DNA of 7,026 bases from Methylococcales bacterium (GTDB lineage: Bacteria; Pseudomonadota; Gammaproteobacteria; Methylococcales; UBA1147): positions 1 through 7,026 of the forward strand of contig JANXGZ010000227.1 of assembly GCA_024958995.1 (NCBI GenBank). Reading direction: 5' to 3'. The notes under the pieces were generated by a model. That model saw only the letters and a program-made list of their open reading frames with translations. It was not told where the DNA came from and ran no database searches. Positions 7,015-7,026 of the stretch are shown piece by piece; positions within the stretch are counted from its first letter, which is position 1; each line of letters starts with the position of its first letter. The position numbers and the translations under genes were made by a program.

Positions 7015-7026
7015 GTTCTGCTACCA

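Noticed and set aside
4255..7026. A sortase or LPXTG target gene inside the window
   Set aside because: All of the right block is taken by the kinase and regulator; no TLXTC-type sortase motif or C-terminal sorting signal appears. Any such gene must lie outside.

Overview
The window reads as a chromosomal segment of a gammaproteobacterium. The left 4 kb carries the conserved order hisS – yfgM – bamB – der, all on the + strand and tightly packed. This cluster is typical of Gammaproteobacteria, and the YfgM-type and BamB lipoprotein genes imply a Gram-negative cell with an outer membrane. The genus cannot be read from the sequence. A marine or aquatic species would fit the right-hand genes, but that is inference from the family they resemble.

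Layout: 1–735 is the 3' part of hisS (histidyl-tRNA synthetase, cut by the left edge). 751–1401 is a YfgM-like membrane-anchored TPR protein, and 1401–2588 is the outer-membrane assembly lipoprotein BamB; the two share one base. 2601–3992 is the double-GTPase ribosome assembly factor Der. 3993–4254 is a 262-base convergent intergenic stretch with no gene and only weak hairpins. 4255–6303 (− strand) is a large membrane sensor histidine kinase, and 6313–7014 (− strand) is its OmpR-type response regulator, whose start codon lies 12 bases from the right edge.

The left block is housekeeping: tRNA charging, periplasmic chaperoning at the Sec translocon, outer-membrane protein insertion and ribosome biogenesis. 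It is probably one transcript. The right block is accessory. From memory of the family descriptions, the two-component pair matches the 'proteobacterial dedicated sortase system' regulators PdsS and PdsR. The matching traits are the kinase's N-terminal start pattern, its periplasmic CBM9-like plus Cache-like sensor, the GPP form of its ATP-binding box, and the regulator's DGGFDL and NTINTHIRHMRQKF segments. Such pairs usually sit beside a Gram-negative sortase and its single LPXTG-type target. Neither is in this window; if present they should lie to the right, upstream of the regulator.

The main interest is therefore a probable regulatory arm of a Gram-negative sortase system beside the der end of a core gene cluster, with a kinase core (HEINNPL phosphorylation box, Asn instead of Asp in the G1 box) that departs from the textbook form. 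No RNA genes, insertion sequences, CRISPR arrays, long repeats or attachment sites were seen.
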